A stretch of DNA of 64,000 bases from Alloactinosynnema sp. L-07 (GTDB lineage Bacteria; Actinomycetota; Actinomycetes; Mycobacteriales; Pseudonocardiaceae). Location of the stretch: the NCBI RefSeq assembly GCF_900070365.1, contig NZ_LN850107.1, positions 1-64,000 on the forward strand. Direction: 5' to 3'. A program made the position numbers and the translations under genes. Shown piece by piece: positions 36,392 to 44,336 of this stretch; the first letter of the stretch is position 1, and every line of letters starts with the position of its first letter. Below the pieces are notes generated by a model. It was given only the letters and a program-made list of their open reading frames with translations, ran no database searches and was not told the DNA's origin.

Positions 36392-37479
36392 GACGCCTCC
36401 ACCCGGACGTGCGGCCGCGCCTCGATCTCGTGCGGGTACAGGCTGCGGGCGGCGGCGTCGTCGACCGTGATCTGGCCGGACTGGACCAAAAGGGACAGTG
36501 ACTGCTCGAAGGTGACCATGCCCTCGCGCCTGCCGGTGACCAGCGAGTTGCGCAGCTGGTTGGTCTTGCCTTCCTTGACCAGGTTGCGGATCGCGGAGTT
36601 GGCGACCAGCACCTCGAACGCGGCCACCATCCCGCCGCCGACGCGCGGGATGAGCCGCTGGTAGACGATCCCGGTCAGCGCGGCCGCGAGCTGCACCCGC
36701 ACCTGCGTCTGCTGCTCGGACGGGAACACGTCGATCATGCGGGCCAGCGACTGGGCGGTGTCGTTGGTGTGCAGTGTGGCGAAGACGAGGTGGCCGGTCT
36801 CGGCGATCGTCAGCGCGAACCGGATCGAGTCCAGGTCGCGCATCTCACCGACGAGCAGCACGTCGGGGTCCTCGCGCAGCGCGCTGCGCAGGGCGGTGTG
36901 GAACGAGAAGGTGTCGTGGCCGACCTCGCGCTGGCTGATCGCGGCGCGCTTGTGCCGGTGCACGTACTCGATCGGGTCTTCGACGGTGATGATGTGGCAG
37001 GCGCGCTGCGTGTTGATCCGGTCGATGACCGCGGCCAGCGTGGTCGACTTGCCGGAGCCGGTCGGGCCGGTCACCAGGACCAGCCCCTGGTGCTGCTTGG
37101 CGAACTCGCCGAGCACCGGCGGCAGGCCAAGCAGCTCCATCGTCGGGATCTCCTGCGGGATCATCCGCAGGGCGACCGCGGTGTCCCCGCGCTGGGTGAA
37201 GGCGTTGCCGCGGACCCGGCCGTCGGTGCGCCAGCTGAAGGAGAAGTCGTACTCGTGGGTCTTGGCCCAGTGCTGCCGTTGCTCGTCGTTGAGCAATTGC
37301 GCGAGCAGGGCCTCGGTGTTCTCGGCGGTGAGGACCGGGTGGTTGGGGACCGGGAAGAGCGACCCGTGGATCCGGATCTGCGGCGGCAGGCCCACGGTGA
37401 GCAGCAGGTCGGTGGCGCCTTCCTGCCACACGACGTCGAGCAGCTTGTCGACGTGGCTGCCGAGGGCGGGGCCGTGCAT
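36388..37479 (-). CDS. pilT: Type IV pilus retraction ATPase
   Basis: 363-residue PilT family ATPase. N-terminal domain (DLLLTVGLPPQIRIHGSLFP), Walker A VTGPTGSGKSTTLAAVID, Asp box VEDPIEYVH, Walker B DVLLVGEMRDLDSI and His box VFATLHTNDTAQ; the retraction-linked region near AIRNLVKEGKTNQL corresponds to the AIRNLIREGK motif needed for retraction in known PilT proteins. A true PilT suggests the pili retract and could drive twitching or DNA uptake. A strong hairpin lies between this gene and the pilA gene upstream. Confidence 0.92.
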   Translation of the reverse strand: MHGPALGSHVDKLLDVVWQEGATDLLLTVGLPPQIRIHGSLFPVPNHPVLTAENTEALLAQLLNDEQRQHWAKTHEYDFSFSWRTDGRVRGNAFTQRGDTAVALRMIPQEIPTMELLGLPPVLGEFAKQHQGLVLVTGPTGSGKSTTLAAVIDRINTQRACHIITVEDPIEYVHRHKRAAISQREVGHDTFSFHTALRSALREDPDVLLVGEMRDLDSIRFALTIAETGHLVFATLHTNDTAQSLARMIDVFPSEQQTQVRVQLAAALTGIVYQRLIPRVGGGMVAAFEVLVANSAIRNLVKEGKTNQLRNSLVTGRREGMVTFEQSLSLLVQSGQITVDDAAARSLYPHEIEARPHVRVEAS

Positions 37480-37509
37480 CGCGAACCTCCGGGGTGAGTC
37501 GGGGTGGGC

Positions 37510-37538
37510 GGGAGGGCCGCCCCCTGGGCGGCCCTCCC
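37510..37538 (-). terminator. Hairpin between pilA and pilT, probable attenuator
   Basis: Perfect 13-bp arms (GGGAGGGCCGCCC and GGGCGGCCCTCCC) with a 3-nt loop start 8 bp after the pilA stop. No T-tract follows. In an operon this would let most transcripts stop after pilA and a fraction continue, giving more major pilin than machinery. Confidence 0.65.
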
Positions 37539-37545
37539 TGGTGGA

Positions 37546-37905
37546 TCAGACCTGCGTGCAGGCGCCGCTCGCGGTCACGTGGCCCGCGCCGTTGAACGCG
37601 ATGACGTAGTCCGGGCTGTTGGGCTGGCTGTGCAGGAACTTGTTGGGCGCCGTGGTCAGCGCCGCCCAGTCGTCAGCCGGGGGGTAGCTCGACAGCTTCG
37701 CGTAGTAGGCCTCCAGGGCGACTTCAACCGTCTTGACGTCGGCCTTGCAGGCGGAGGCCTTGCCTCTGTCCTGGATGCCGTTGACGGCGAAGACGACGAT
37801 CCCGGCCAGCACGCCGAGGATGACGATGACCATCAGCAGTTCGATCAGGGTGAAGCCCTTCTGGTCCTTCCGGGCCTCGTGCACGGCCTCAAGCAAGCTG
37901 TTCAT
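37546..37905 (-). CDS. pilA: Major type IV pilin
   Basis: 119-residue pilin. The leader ends in DQKG before FTLIELLMVIVILGVLAGIVVF, an ideal prepilin cleavage site and polymerising helix with Glu at +5. The leader of 17 residues is longer than in Gram-negative type IVa pilins. The globular domain is small with two Cys (ASACKADVK and SGACTQ at the extreme C-terminus) that could form the D-region disulphide. AGGAGA lies 7 bp before the ATG, the best ribosome site in the operon. This is likely the bulk subunit. Confidence 0.9.
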   Translation of the reverse strand: MNSLLEAVHEARKDQKGFTLIELLMVIVILGVLAGIVVFAVNGIQDRGKASACKADVKTVEVALEAYYAKLSSYPPADDWAALTTAPNKFLHSQPNSPDYVIAFNGAGHVTASGACTQV

Positions 37906-37955
37906 GGAGTTCTCCTGTGGATTGGAAATGTGGGGGTGACCTGCGGAAAGAGACT

Positions 37956-38750
37956 TCAACCCGGAGGCGGTTCCCGACCGGTCTCCTGGTTGACCGCGAC
38001 CACCTCCCCGCCCCGGATGCGGGTGTCGGCGAACCGACGGACGGCGAGACTGAACGGGTGCCCCGGCGCGGACTCGGCCAGCGGCACCCCCCGGTTGACC
38101 GACGCGGACAACTCCCACGTCGAGGGCAGATAGGCGGCGATCGGGTTGCGCACGACGCCGTCGATGTCCTCGGCGGTGATGCCCGCGTGGCCGTTGGCCC
38201 GGTTGACCACGATCGACCGCGAGGTCTGCCCGAAGGCCAGCAGGTCGAGCATGTCGAGGGTGTTGCGCAGGTTCTTCAGCGCGGGCCGCTCGGGCGTGGT
38301 CAGCAGCACGTGGTGGTGGGAGTAGTCGAAGGCGGCCAGGACGTGCGTGGACAGCTGCGCGGGAGTGTCGATGACGACGTACTCGTAGAGCGTCGGCAGC
38401 AGCGTCAGCAGCGCGCGGACCTGGGTGGCCGGGATGCGCTCGGCGGCGCCGGGCCGGACCGGGGCGAGCACGCAGTCGAGGCCGGGGCGGTAGGTCGCGA
38501 TCGAGGTGTGCGACCACACGGCCCGCTGCGAGAGCGGCAGCGAGTCGGCCAGCGCCCGGTGCGGCTGCAACGTCAGGGTGGCGGCGAGGTCGCCGAAGTT
38601 GAGATCGAGGTCGACCAGGCAGGTCCGCCGCGCGCCGTTGGCGTGCAGCGCGATGGCAAGGTTGGTGGCGAAGGTCGTCTTGCCGCAGCCGCCCTTGGCC
38701 GCGAACACGGTGACCACCGTGCCTGAGCGCTTGCCTCGGCTGCCTGCCAT
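37956..38750 (-). CDS. MinD/CpaE-like P-loop ATPase of the pilus locus
   Basis: 264-residue SIMIBI ATPase of the ParA/MinD group. Deviant Walker A KGGCGKTTFATNLAIAL (signature Lys present), DLDLNFGDLAATL (Walker A'), and VVIDTPAQLS (Walker B). The DLDLNFGDLA sequence is typical of CpaE/TadZ proteins that place Tad pili at a cell site. Here it heads a type IVa-like operon, which is unusual. A receiver-like N-terminal domain, common in CpaE, is absent. The ATG at 38750 has GGAGG upstream. It is the first gene on the minus strand and probably defines the operon promoter. Confidence 0.82.
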   Translation of the reverse strand: MAGSRGKRSGTVVTVFAAKGGCGKTTFATNLAIALHANGARRTCLVDLDLNFGDLAATLTLQPHRALADSLPLSQRAVWSHTSIATYRPGLDCVLAPVRPGAAERIPATQVRALLTLLPTLYEYVVIDTPAQLSTHVLAAFDYSHHHVLLTTPERPALKNLRNTLDMLDLLAFGQTSRSIVVNRANGHAGITAEDIDGVVRNPIAAYLPSTWELSASVNRGVPLAESAPGHPFSLAVRRFADTRIRGGEVVAVNQETGREPPPG

Positions 38751-39041
38751 CCGACACCTCCTCCCGCACCTGCTGGTGGAGAAAGCGTGCGGCGCGGCGG
38801 GGTCCCGGCGGCATCGGGCGAACGGCCACAACTGGCGCAGCTGAGAGGTGACAGAACGTGCCTAACAAGCCGACACTTGTCGGCCGATCGGGTGACGCCA
38901 ACTGGGTCCCTAGGGTCTTAAGACCCCGAACGGCGCGGATGGCGTACGGATCTGTAACTGAGACCGTCGCTCATCCGAAAGGTAGTTGACGCATCAAGGC
39001 GGCCAGTCGAGCAAAGTGGGCGCCTGCCGATGGGAGCAACG
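38751..39041. promoter_or_regulatory. Divergent promoter region with two palindromes
   Basis: The 290-bp gap between the pilus operon and the response-regulator gene holds GCCGACA-CT-TGTCGGC (38869-38884) and the perfect 14-bp palindrome GGGTCTTAAGACCC (38913-38926). NarL-type regulators bind such short dyads. No clear -35/-10 pair can be assigned. Confidence 0.5.
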
Positions 39042-39692
39042 ATGTCGATACGTCTAGCCGTCGTGGACGGCCACACGCTGACCAGGTTCGGACTCACCGG
39101 GCTGGTCGCGCAGCATCCGGACATCGCCGTCGTCGCCGAGTGCGGATCTGTCGCCGAAGCCCGCGCGGCCGTCGCCGAGACCCGGCCCACCGTCGTCACC
39201 ATCGACGTCGACCTCCCTGATGGCGACGGCCTACACCTGGCCCGCGAACTGCGCGACCGGTACCCCGACCTGGGCATCGTCGTCATCACCGCGTGCGGCG
39301 AGGACAACGTGCTCTTCCGCGCGCTCGACTCCGGTGTGTCGGCCTTCGTCGGCAAGACCGCCCCGATGGCCGAGGTCCTCGGCGCGATCCGGCACGCCGA
39401 CGTCGCCGCCACCTCGTTCACCGCCACCGGCCTGGTGAGCGCCCTGGCCCGCAAGCGCGACTGCGACACCCGCTTCGCCCTGAGCCCCCGCGAACGCGAG
39501 GTGCTCGGCCTGCTGCGCGACGGCCTGTCGGTCCCGGCAATCGCCCGGTCGACCTTCGTCAGCCCGTCGACGGCCAAGACCTACGTCGCCCGCCTCTACG
39601 AGAAGCTCGGCGCCAGCAACCGCGCGCAGGCGCTGATGACCGCGCTGCGCCACGGCTTGATCCGCAACGACGACCTTCCCGTCGTCAGCTGA
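39042..39692 (+). CDS. NarL/FixJ-family response regulator with atypical acidic pocket
   Basis: 216-residue two-domain regulator. The receiver has the phospho-acceptor Asp in TIDVDLPDGDG and the conserved Lys in FVGKTAP, but the acidic pair is VDGH where VDDH is usual, so one metal-binding Asp is Gly. Phosphorylation may be weak or absent. The C-terminal LuxR-type HTH is complete (LSPREREVLGLLRDGLSVPAIA, VSPSTAKTYVARLYEKLGA). No histidine kinase lies next to it. The ATG at 39042, 7 bp after GGGAG, is preferred over 39030. Its position suggests it controls the divergent pilus operon. Confidence 0.85.
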   Translation: MSIRLAVVDGHTLTRFGLTGLVAQHPDIAVVAECGSVAEARAAVAETRPTVVTIDVDLPDGDGLHLARELRDRYPDLGIVVITACGEDNVLFRALDSGVSAFVGKTAPMAEVLGAIRHADVAATSFTATGLVSALARKRDCDTRFALSPREREVLGLLRDGLSVPAIARSTFVSPSTAKTYVARLYEKLGASNRAQALMTALRHGLIRNDDLPVVS

Positions 39693-39737
39693 CCCCTATT
39701 CACCGCGTAGTGGTATGGGCACGCGGGGTAAGCCGTC

Positions 39738-40166
39738 CTACTCCGCGATCACGACTTCGATCGCCGCTCCGGTCTCGACCGTACGACTGACTGTGCACAG
39801 CCGGTCGTGGGACTGCTTCACCGCACGCGGCAACGCCTCCCGCGCGGTGTCGCCCTCCGGTCCCTCCGGGAAGTGAACCGCGAAAGTGACGTTCAAGTTC
39901 GCCAGGTGATTCCCGATCACCGGGTCCTTCAGCTTGTCGCCCGCGACGGTCACGGTGAAGGTGACCGGTTCCGCGCGCCTGCTGGTGATGTAGTCGACGT
40001 CGACGGCCGTGCAGCCGCCGATCGCGGCGAGGAAGAGCTCCACGGGGGTGAAATCCGCTCCATCGCCCTCGCCGATCGACAGCGTTCCGCCGCGAACGTT
40101 CGTGGCGGTGTAGTGGCCGAGGCCGCCGCGCTCGATGGAGACCGTGCGCAGCGTGTCGTCACTCAT
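39738..40166 (-). CDS. OsmC-family protein
   Basis: 142-residue OsmC/Ohr-fold protein. The N-terminal beta part (TATNVRGGTLSIGEGDGADF) leads to TPVELFLAAIGGCTAVDVDYI with the first active Cys, and the second Cys is in SHDRLCTVSRTVE. Such proteins reduce organic peroxides with a thiol partner. It starts 23 bp after the stop of the ligase-like gene upstream, so the two are probably co-transcribed, which suits thiol/redox metabolism. Peroxidase activity is inferred from the Cys pair. Confidence 0.85.
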   Translation of the reverse strand: MSDDTLRTVSIERGGLGHYTATNVRGGTLSIGEGDGADFTPVELFLAAIGGCTAVDVDYITSRRAEPVTFTVTVAGDKLKDPVIGNHLANLNVTFAVHFPEGPEGDTAREALPRAVKQSHDRLCTVSRTVETGAAIEVVIAE

Positions 40167-40189
40167 TCAAGTACCCCGTTCGTTGATCT

Positions 40190-41668
40190 CTATGACACCG
40201 GCCAAGTATGCACGGGTTCGTTGCTGTGCATGAACTTCGCATACCGGCGGGTCATCTCCCGCAACGCCTGCTCGCGGTTCACCGACGTGTTCGCCTCCAG
40301 CCCCCGCACCGTGTCCACCTGCCACGTCGCGCCGTTGCGGCCGGTGATGCAGCGCTGCTCGATGACCCCGAGCAGCCGATCCCGGTCAGCCGCCGACACG
40401 CCCCACGCGTCGAGGCCGTCGTGCGCCATCGGCAGCAGCCGCCGCAGCACCAGTTCGGCGGCGGGGACCTCGCCGACCCCAGGCCAGTACACCCGAGCGT
40501 CGATCCCCGCCCGAGCGGCGGCGTGGAAGTTGTCCTCCGCCGCCGAGAAGCTCATCTGCGTCCACAAAGGACGATCCTGGTCCGTCAATGCCCGAACCAG
40601 CCCGAAATACAGCGCCCCATTGGCCATCACGTCCACCACCGACGGCCCAGCGGGCAGCACCCGGTTCTCCACCCGAAGATGCGGCCGACCATGCACCACG
40701 TCATAGATCGGCCGGTTCCACCGGTAGATCGTGCCGTTGTGCAACCGCAGCTCGTGCAGCTCCGGTGTGTCACCCCGGGCGAGCACCTCAGCCGGGTCCT
40801 CGTCATCGGTCAACGGCAGCAGCGCCGGGTAGTACTGCACGTTCTCCTCGAACAAGTCGAAGATCGACGTGATCCACCGGTCCCCGAACCAGACCCGGGG
40901 CCGCACGCCCTGGGCCTTGAGCTCGTCCGGGCGGGTGTCGGTGGCCTGCTCGAACAGCGCGATCCGCGTCTCGGCCCACAGCTGCTTGCCGAACAGGTAC
41001 GGCGCGTTGGCGCCCAGCGCCAGCTGGATCGAGGCGACCACCTGGCTGGCGTTCCAGAATTTCGCGAAGTCCTCCGGGGCGACCTGCAGGTGGTACTGCA
41101 CGCTGGTGCAGGCGCTCTCCGGGGCGATCGAGTCCGCCGTGGTGACCAGCCGCTCCTGGCCCACAATGTTGATCTCCAGGTCCTCCCCGCGGGCGGCGAA
41201 GACCTGCTCGTTGAGCAGCTTGTAGCGCGGGTTGGCCGACAGCGTGTCCTCCGACACGTGCACGCCGCGCAGCGTCGGCAGGATGCCGACCATCACGATG
41301 TGCGAGTTGACCCGGTTGGCCTTGGCCTCGGCCTCGTTGAGGTTGGCGCGGACCATGTCCTCGAAGGCGGCCAGGCCGTTGGGCCGCAGTGGCTGCGGCG
41401 GCAGGTTGATCTCGATGTTGAACTGGCCCAGCTCGGTCTGGAACGCGGGGTCCGAGATCGCGGCCAGCACCTCGGCGTTGCGCATGGACGGATCGCCCGC
41501 GTCGTCGACCAGGTTCAGCTCGATCTCGAGCCCGGCCATCGGCCGGTCGGCGTCGAACCGCGACTCGGCCAGCATCTGGGCGAACACGTCCAGGCAGCGT
41601 CGGACCTTCTGGCGGAACCGCTGGCGGTCGGCGCGGGTGAACTCCGTGGACTCGACATCCTTACCCAT
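40190..41668 (-). CDS. Glutamate-cysteine ligase family 2 (GCS2)-like protein
   Basis: 492-residue carboxylate-amine ligase. ATP-grasp-like glutamine-synthetase-fold elements are visible: GLEIELNLVDDAG near residue 45, FNIEINLPPQPL near 90, and TSVQYHLQVAPEDF and RVENRVLPAGPSV further on, carrying the Glu and Arg residues that bind metal and ATP. It probably joins glutamate to an amine such as cysteine. Actinomycetes rely on mycothiol and this protein is not EgtA, so its true substrate is open. It sits between an OsmC gene and a HerA-like ATPase gene on the same strand with gaps of 23 and 39 bp. Confidence 0.75.
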   Translation of the reverse strand: MGKDVESTEFTRADRQRFRQKVRRCLDVFAQMLAESRFDADRPMAGLEIELNLVDDAGDPSMRNAEVLAAISDPAFQTELGQFNIEINLPPQPLRPNGLAAFEDMVRANLNEAEAKANRVNSHIVMVGILPTLRGVHVSEDTLSANPRYKLLNEQVFAARGEDLEINIVGQERLVTTADSIAPESACTSVQYHLQVAPEDFAKFWNASQVVASIQLALGANAPYLFGKQLWAETRIALFEQATDTRPDELKAQGVRPRVWFGDRWITSIFDLFEENVQYYPALLPLTDDEDPAEVLARGDTPELHELRLHNGTIYRWNRPIYDVVHGRPHLRVENRVLPAGPSVVDVMANGALYFGLVRALTDQDRPLWTQMSFSAAEDNFHAAARAGIDARVYWPGVGEVPAAELVLRRLLPMAHDGLDAWGVSAADRDRLLGVIEQRCITGRNGATWQVDTVRGLEANTSVNREQALREMTRRYAKFMHSNEPVHTWPVS

Positions 41669-41707
41669 GCCTCAAGCGTGATCCATCGGCGCCCGCGGCG
41701 CCACAGC

Positions 41708-43258
41708 TCAGCGCTTGCGGGTGCCGAACACGCCCCGGGTGATCTCGCGGCCCAGGGCGCTCGCGGCCGAGCGGAAGAACGACCTGACCGCGGTGTTGCC
41801 CATGACCTTCTCGAAGAAGCCCTCTTCCTCCTGCTCGCGGCGCTGCGGCTCCGGGGCCTGCTGCTCGTCGGGGGCCTGCTCCGCGGGCGGCGCCATCTTC
41901 TGCGCCATCTTCTCGTAGGCCGACTCCCGGTCGACGGTCTGCGAGTACTTGCCGTGCAGGTCGGACGACGCCGAGGACTGTTTGATCGCCTCGTCGCCGA
42001 TGGTGTCCATCAGCGACCGCGGCGCGCGCAGCCTGGTCCACGCGACCGGCGTCGGGGCGCCCCTCTCGCTGAGGACGGTCACGATGGCCTCGCCGATACC
42101 CAGCGATGTCAGCGCCTTGTCCAACTCGTAGTGCGGGGTGGTCGGGTAGGTCTTGACCGTCCGCGACAGTGCCTTCTGGTCGTCCGGGGTGAACGCGCGC
42201 AGCGCGTGCTGCACGCGCGCGCCGAGCTGGGAGAGCACGGCGTTGGGCACGTCGGTGGGCAGCTGGGTGCAGAAGAACACCCCGACCCCCTTGGACCGGA
42301 TCAGCTTGACCGTCTGCTCGATCCGGTCGAGGAACGCCTTGGACGCGTCGTGGAACAGCAGGTGCGCCTCGTCGAAGAAGAAGACCAGCTTGGGCGCGTC
42401 GAGGTCGCCCTCCTCTGGCAGCTCCTCGAACAGCTCGGCCAGCAGCCACATCAGGAAGGTGGAGAACAGCGCGGGCTTGTCCTGCAGGTTGCCCAGCTCC
42501 AGCAGGCTGATGACGCCCTTGCCGTCGGTCTGGCGGATCAGGTCGGTCACCGCGAGCTCGGGCTCGCCGAAGAACTCGTCGCCGCCCTGGGCGTCCAAGT
42601 TGGACAGTGCGCGCAGGATGACGCCCGCCGTGGCCGAGGACACCCCGCCGATGCCCTGCAGGTCGGCCTTGCCCTCGTCGCTGGTCAGGTGCGTGATGAC
42701 CGCGCGGAGGTCCTTGGTGTCGAGCAGGGGCAGGCCCTTGGAGTCGGCCCAGTGGAAGATCAGGCCGAGGGTCGACTCCTGGGTGTCGTTGAGGCCGAGC
42801 ACCTTCGACAACAGGATCGGCCCGAAGCCGCTGATCGTCGCGCGCACGGGCACGCCGATGCCGCTGGTGCCCAGGGACAGGAATTGCACCGGGTACGCGG
42901 TCGGGGTCCAGTCGTCGCCGGTGTCGGTGGCCCGGGCGGTGATCTTGTCGTTGGATTCGCCCCCGCGGGTGAGGCCCGACAGGTCGCCCTTCACGTCGGC
43001 CATGACCACGGGCACGCCCGCGTTCGACAGCTGCCCGGCGATGCCCTGCAGCGTCTTGGTCTTGCCGGTGCCCGTGGCGCCCGCGACGAGCCCGTGCCGG
43101 TTCATCATCGCCAGCGGGATCCGAACGTGGGCGGTGGCGTCGACCTGCCCGTCCACGACGATCGACCCCAGCTCGATCGCCCCGCCGGACGTGGAATAGC
43201 CCGCGGCGATCTCCTGGGCCGGACTCGACTGCTCGGGCACGGTGGCCTCCCTCGACAC
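41708..43258 (-). CDS. HerA-like ATPase of the DUF853 family
   Basis: 516-residue P-loop ATPase. Walker A ATGTGKTKTLQGIA at about residue 59 and Walker B LVFFFDEAHLLFHDA near 285; an Arg-finger region and sensor (GVFFCTQLPTDVPN) follow. The family (YjgR in E. coli) is related to HerA/FtsK translocases, but its function is not established. The C-terminal 70 residues are Gln/Glu/Pro-rich (PDEQQAPEPQRREQEEE) before a conserved tail FFRSAASALGREITRGVFG. It starts a minus-strand operon with the ligase-like and OsmC genes. A long hairpin lies upstream. Confidence 0.85.
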   Translation of the reverse strand: MSREATVPEQSSPAQEIAAGYSTSGGAIELGSIVVDGQVDATAHVRIPLAMMNRHGLVAGATGTGKTKTLQGIAGQLSNAGVPVVMADVKGDLSGLTRGGESNDKITARATDTGDDWTPTAYPVQFLSLGTSGIGVPVRATISGFGPILLSKVLGLNDTQESTLGLIFHWADSKGLPLLDTKDLRAVITHLTSDEGKADLQGIGGVSSATAGVILRALSNLDAQGGDEFFGEPELAVTDLIRQTDGKGVISLLELGNLQDKPALFSTFLMWLLAELFEELPEEGDLDAPKLVFFFDEAHLLFHDASKAFLDRIEQTVKLIRSKGVGVFFCTQLPTDVPNAVLSQLGARVQHALRAFTPDDQKALSRTVKTYPTTPHYELDKALTSLGIGEAIVTVLSERGAPTPVAWTRLRAPRSLMDTIGDEAIKQSSASSDLHGKYSQTVDRESAYEKMAQKMAPPAEQAPDEQQAPEPQRREQEEEGFFEKVMGNTAVRSFFRSAASALGREITRGVFGTRKR

Positions 43259-43353
43259 CAGCGGTCAGAACCAGGCGGAAGCCTAGTTGACCGCGCCACC
43301 CGAAACCGGCCCGAGCGGCGCTCGTCGGCCCGCCCGGCGTGTCGGGCCAGGGC

Positions 43354-43507
43354 GTGTCCTGTGGATCATGGTGGGTGGGATCCGTGATCCGCTTGGTTCC
43401 TGGGCGGGCCGCGGGGACGGTCGCGTACTGGTTGTCCGTGGCCGTTCCCGCAGCCCGCCCAGGGGCCGAGCGGGCGCGGATAGCGCCCGCCATGATCCGC
43501 AGGACAT
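43354..43507 (+). repeat. 154-bp near-complete hairpin between divergent genes
   Basis: Left half 43354-43421 and right half 43441-43507 are reverse complements with about 16 differences and one gap. Core arms are GTGGATCATGG against CCATGATCCGC and TGGGCGGGCCGCGGGG against TTCCCGCAGCCCGCCCA. Most differences are transitions that give G-U pairs if the plus strand is transcribed. It lies in the 265-bp gap between the DUF853 gene and oligoribonuclease, ending 16 bp before the GTG of the latter. Confidence 0.8.
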
Positions 43508-43523
43508 GGCCTAAGCTCCCCTG

Positions 43524-44132
43524 GTGACGGATCGACTGGTGTGGATCGACTGTGAGATGACCGGCCTCGACCTGGGCAAAGACGCCCTCATCGAGATCGC
43601 GGCCCTGGTCACCGACTCGCAGCTGAACGTGCTCGGCCCCGGGGTGGACCTGGTCATCCACGCCGACGAACCCACCCTCGACGGCATGCCCGACGTAGTC
43701 CGCGACATGCACGCGCGCTCCGGACTCACCGAAGAGGTCCGAGCCAGCACTCTCACCCTGGCCGAAGCCGAGCGGCAGGTGCTGGAGTACATCCGCGGGT
43801 ACGTGCCGGACGTGCGCACCGCCCCGCTGTGCGGCAACTCGATCGCCACCGACCGCGGCTTCATCGCCCGCGACATGCCCGAACTCGACAACCACCTGCA
43901 CTACCGGATGGTCGACGTCTCGTCGATCAAGGAACTGTGCAGGCGCTGGTACCCGCGCATCTACTACGCGCAGCCCGACAAAGGCCTCGCCCACCGCGCC
44001 CTCGCCGACATCAAGGAGTCGATCCGCGAGCTGCGCTACTACCGCGGCACCGCCTTCGTCCCCCAACCCGGCCCCACCTCCGACGAGGCGAAAGCCGTCG
44101 CCGACGCGGTCCTGATCGACCCAGAGTCCTAA
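43524..44132 (+). CDS. orn: Oligoribonuclease
   Basis: 202-residue DEDDh exonuclease that degrades 2-5-nt RNAs including the c-di-GMP product pGpG. The acidic set is [11 protein letters not shown] (Asp, Glu), [16 protein letters not shown] (Asp), and the final [11 protein letters not shown] (His and Asp). Length and motifs are normal for actinobacteria, where Orn is usually essential. The GTG start gives the canonical start [14 protein letters not shown], but no ribosome-binding site is clear; the long hairpin ends 16 bp upstream and may affect translation. tRNA-His follows. Confidence 0.95.
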   Translation: MTDRLVWIDCEMTGLDLGKDALIEIAALVTDSQLNVLGPGVDLVIHADEPTLDGMPDVVRDMHARSGLTEEVRASTLTLAEAERQVLEYIRGYVPDVRTAPLCGNSIATDRGFIARDMPELDNHLHYRMVDVSSIKELCRRWYPRIYYAQPDKGLAHRALADIKESIRELRYYRGTAFVPQPGPTSDEAKAVADAVLIDPES

Positions 44133-44137
44133 CCGAT

Positions 44138-44167
44138 TTCAAGTCCACCTAGGTGGCACGCTACGAT
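44138..44167 (+). promoter_or_regulatory. Candidate tRNA-His promoter with internal palindrome
   Basis: TTCAAG (44138-44143) and TACGAT (44162-44167) are 18 bp apart, ending 28 bp before the tRNA. The spacer contains the perfect palindrome CCACCTAGGTGG (44145-44156). The fit is moderate. Confidence 0.35.
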
Positions 44168-44195
44168 GTTCACGCGTTGGTTCGCCGACGCACAT

Positions 44196-44269
44196 GGTGG
44201 GTGTAGCTCAGCTGGTAGAGCACCTGGTTGTGGTCCAGGATGCCGCGGGTTCAAGTCCCGTCACTCACC
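44196..44269 (+). tRNA. tRNA-His (GTG)
   Basis: Cloverleaf with a 7-bp acceptor (GTGGGTG with CACTCAC), anticodon stem CCTGG/CCAGG and loop TTGTGGT, giving anticodon GTG. A G before the acceptor at 44196 faces C at 44269, the extra G-1:C73 pair unique to tRNA-His. The T-arm has GGTTCAAGT. The 3' CCA is not encoded in full. Confidence 0.95.
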
Positions 44270-44274
44270 CGGTC

Positions 44275-44318
44275 GCCCGGCCTGTCTGCGGAAAGCGCAG
44301 ACGGGCCGGGTTTTTCAT
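44275..44318 (+). terminator. Intrinsic terminator of tRNA-His
   Basis: CCCGGCCTGTCTGCG pairs with CGCAGACGGGCCGGG around a GAAA loop, followed by TTTTT. This is the clearest Rho-independent terminator in the window. Confidence 0.92.
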
Positions 44319-44336
44319 TGCACCGGGGGGCGACCC

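Noticed and set aside
40208-43387. A 1,059-codon plus-strand open frame over the OsmC-upstream operon
   Set aside because: It is a shadow of the ligase-like and DUF853 genes on the other strand, each with clear motifs.
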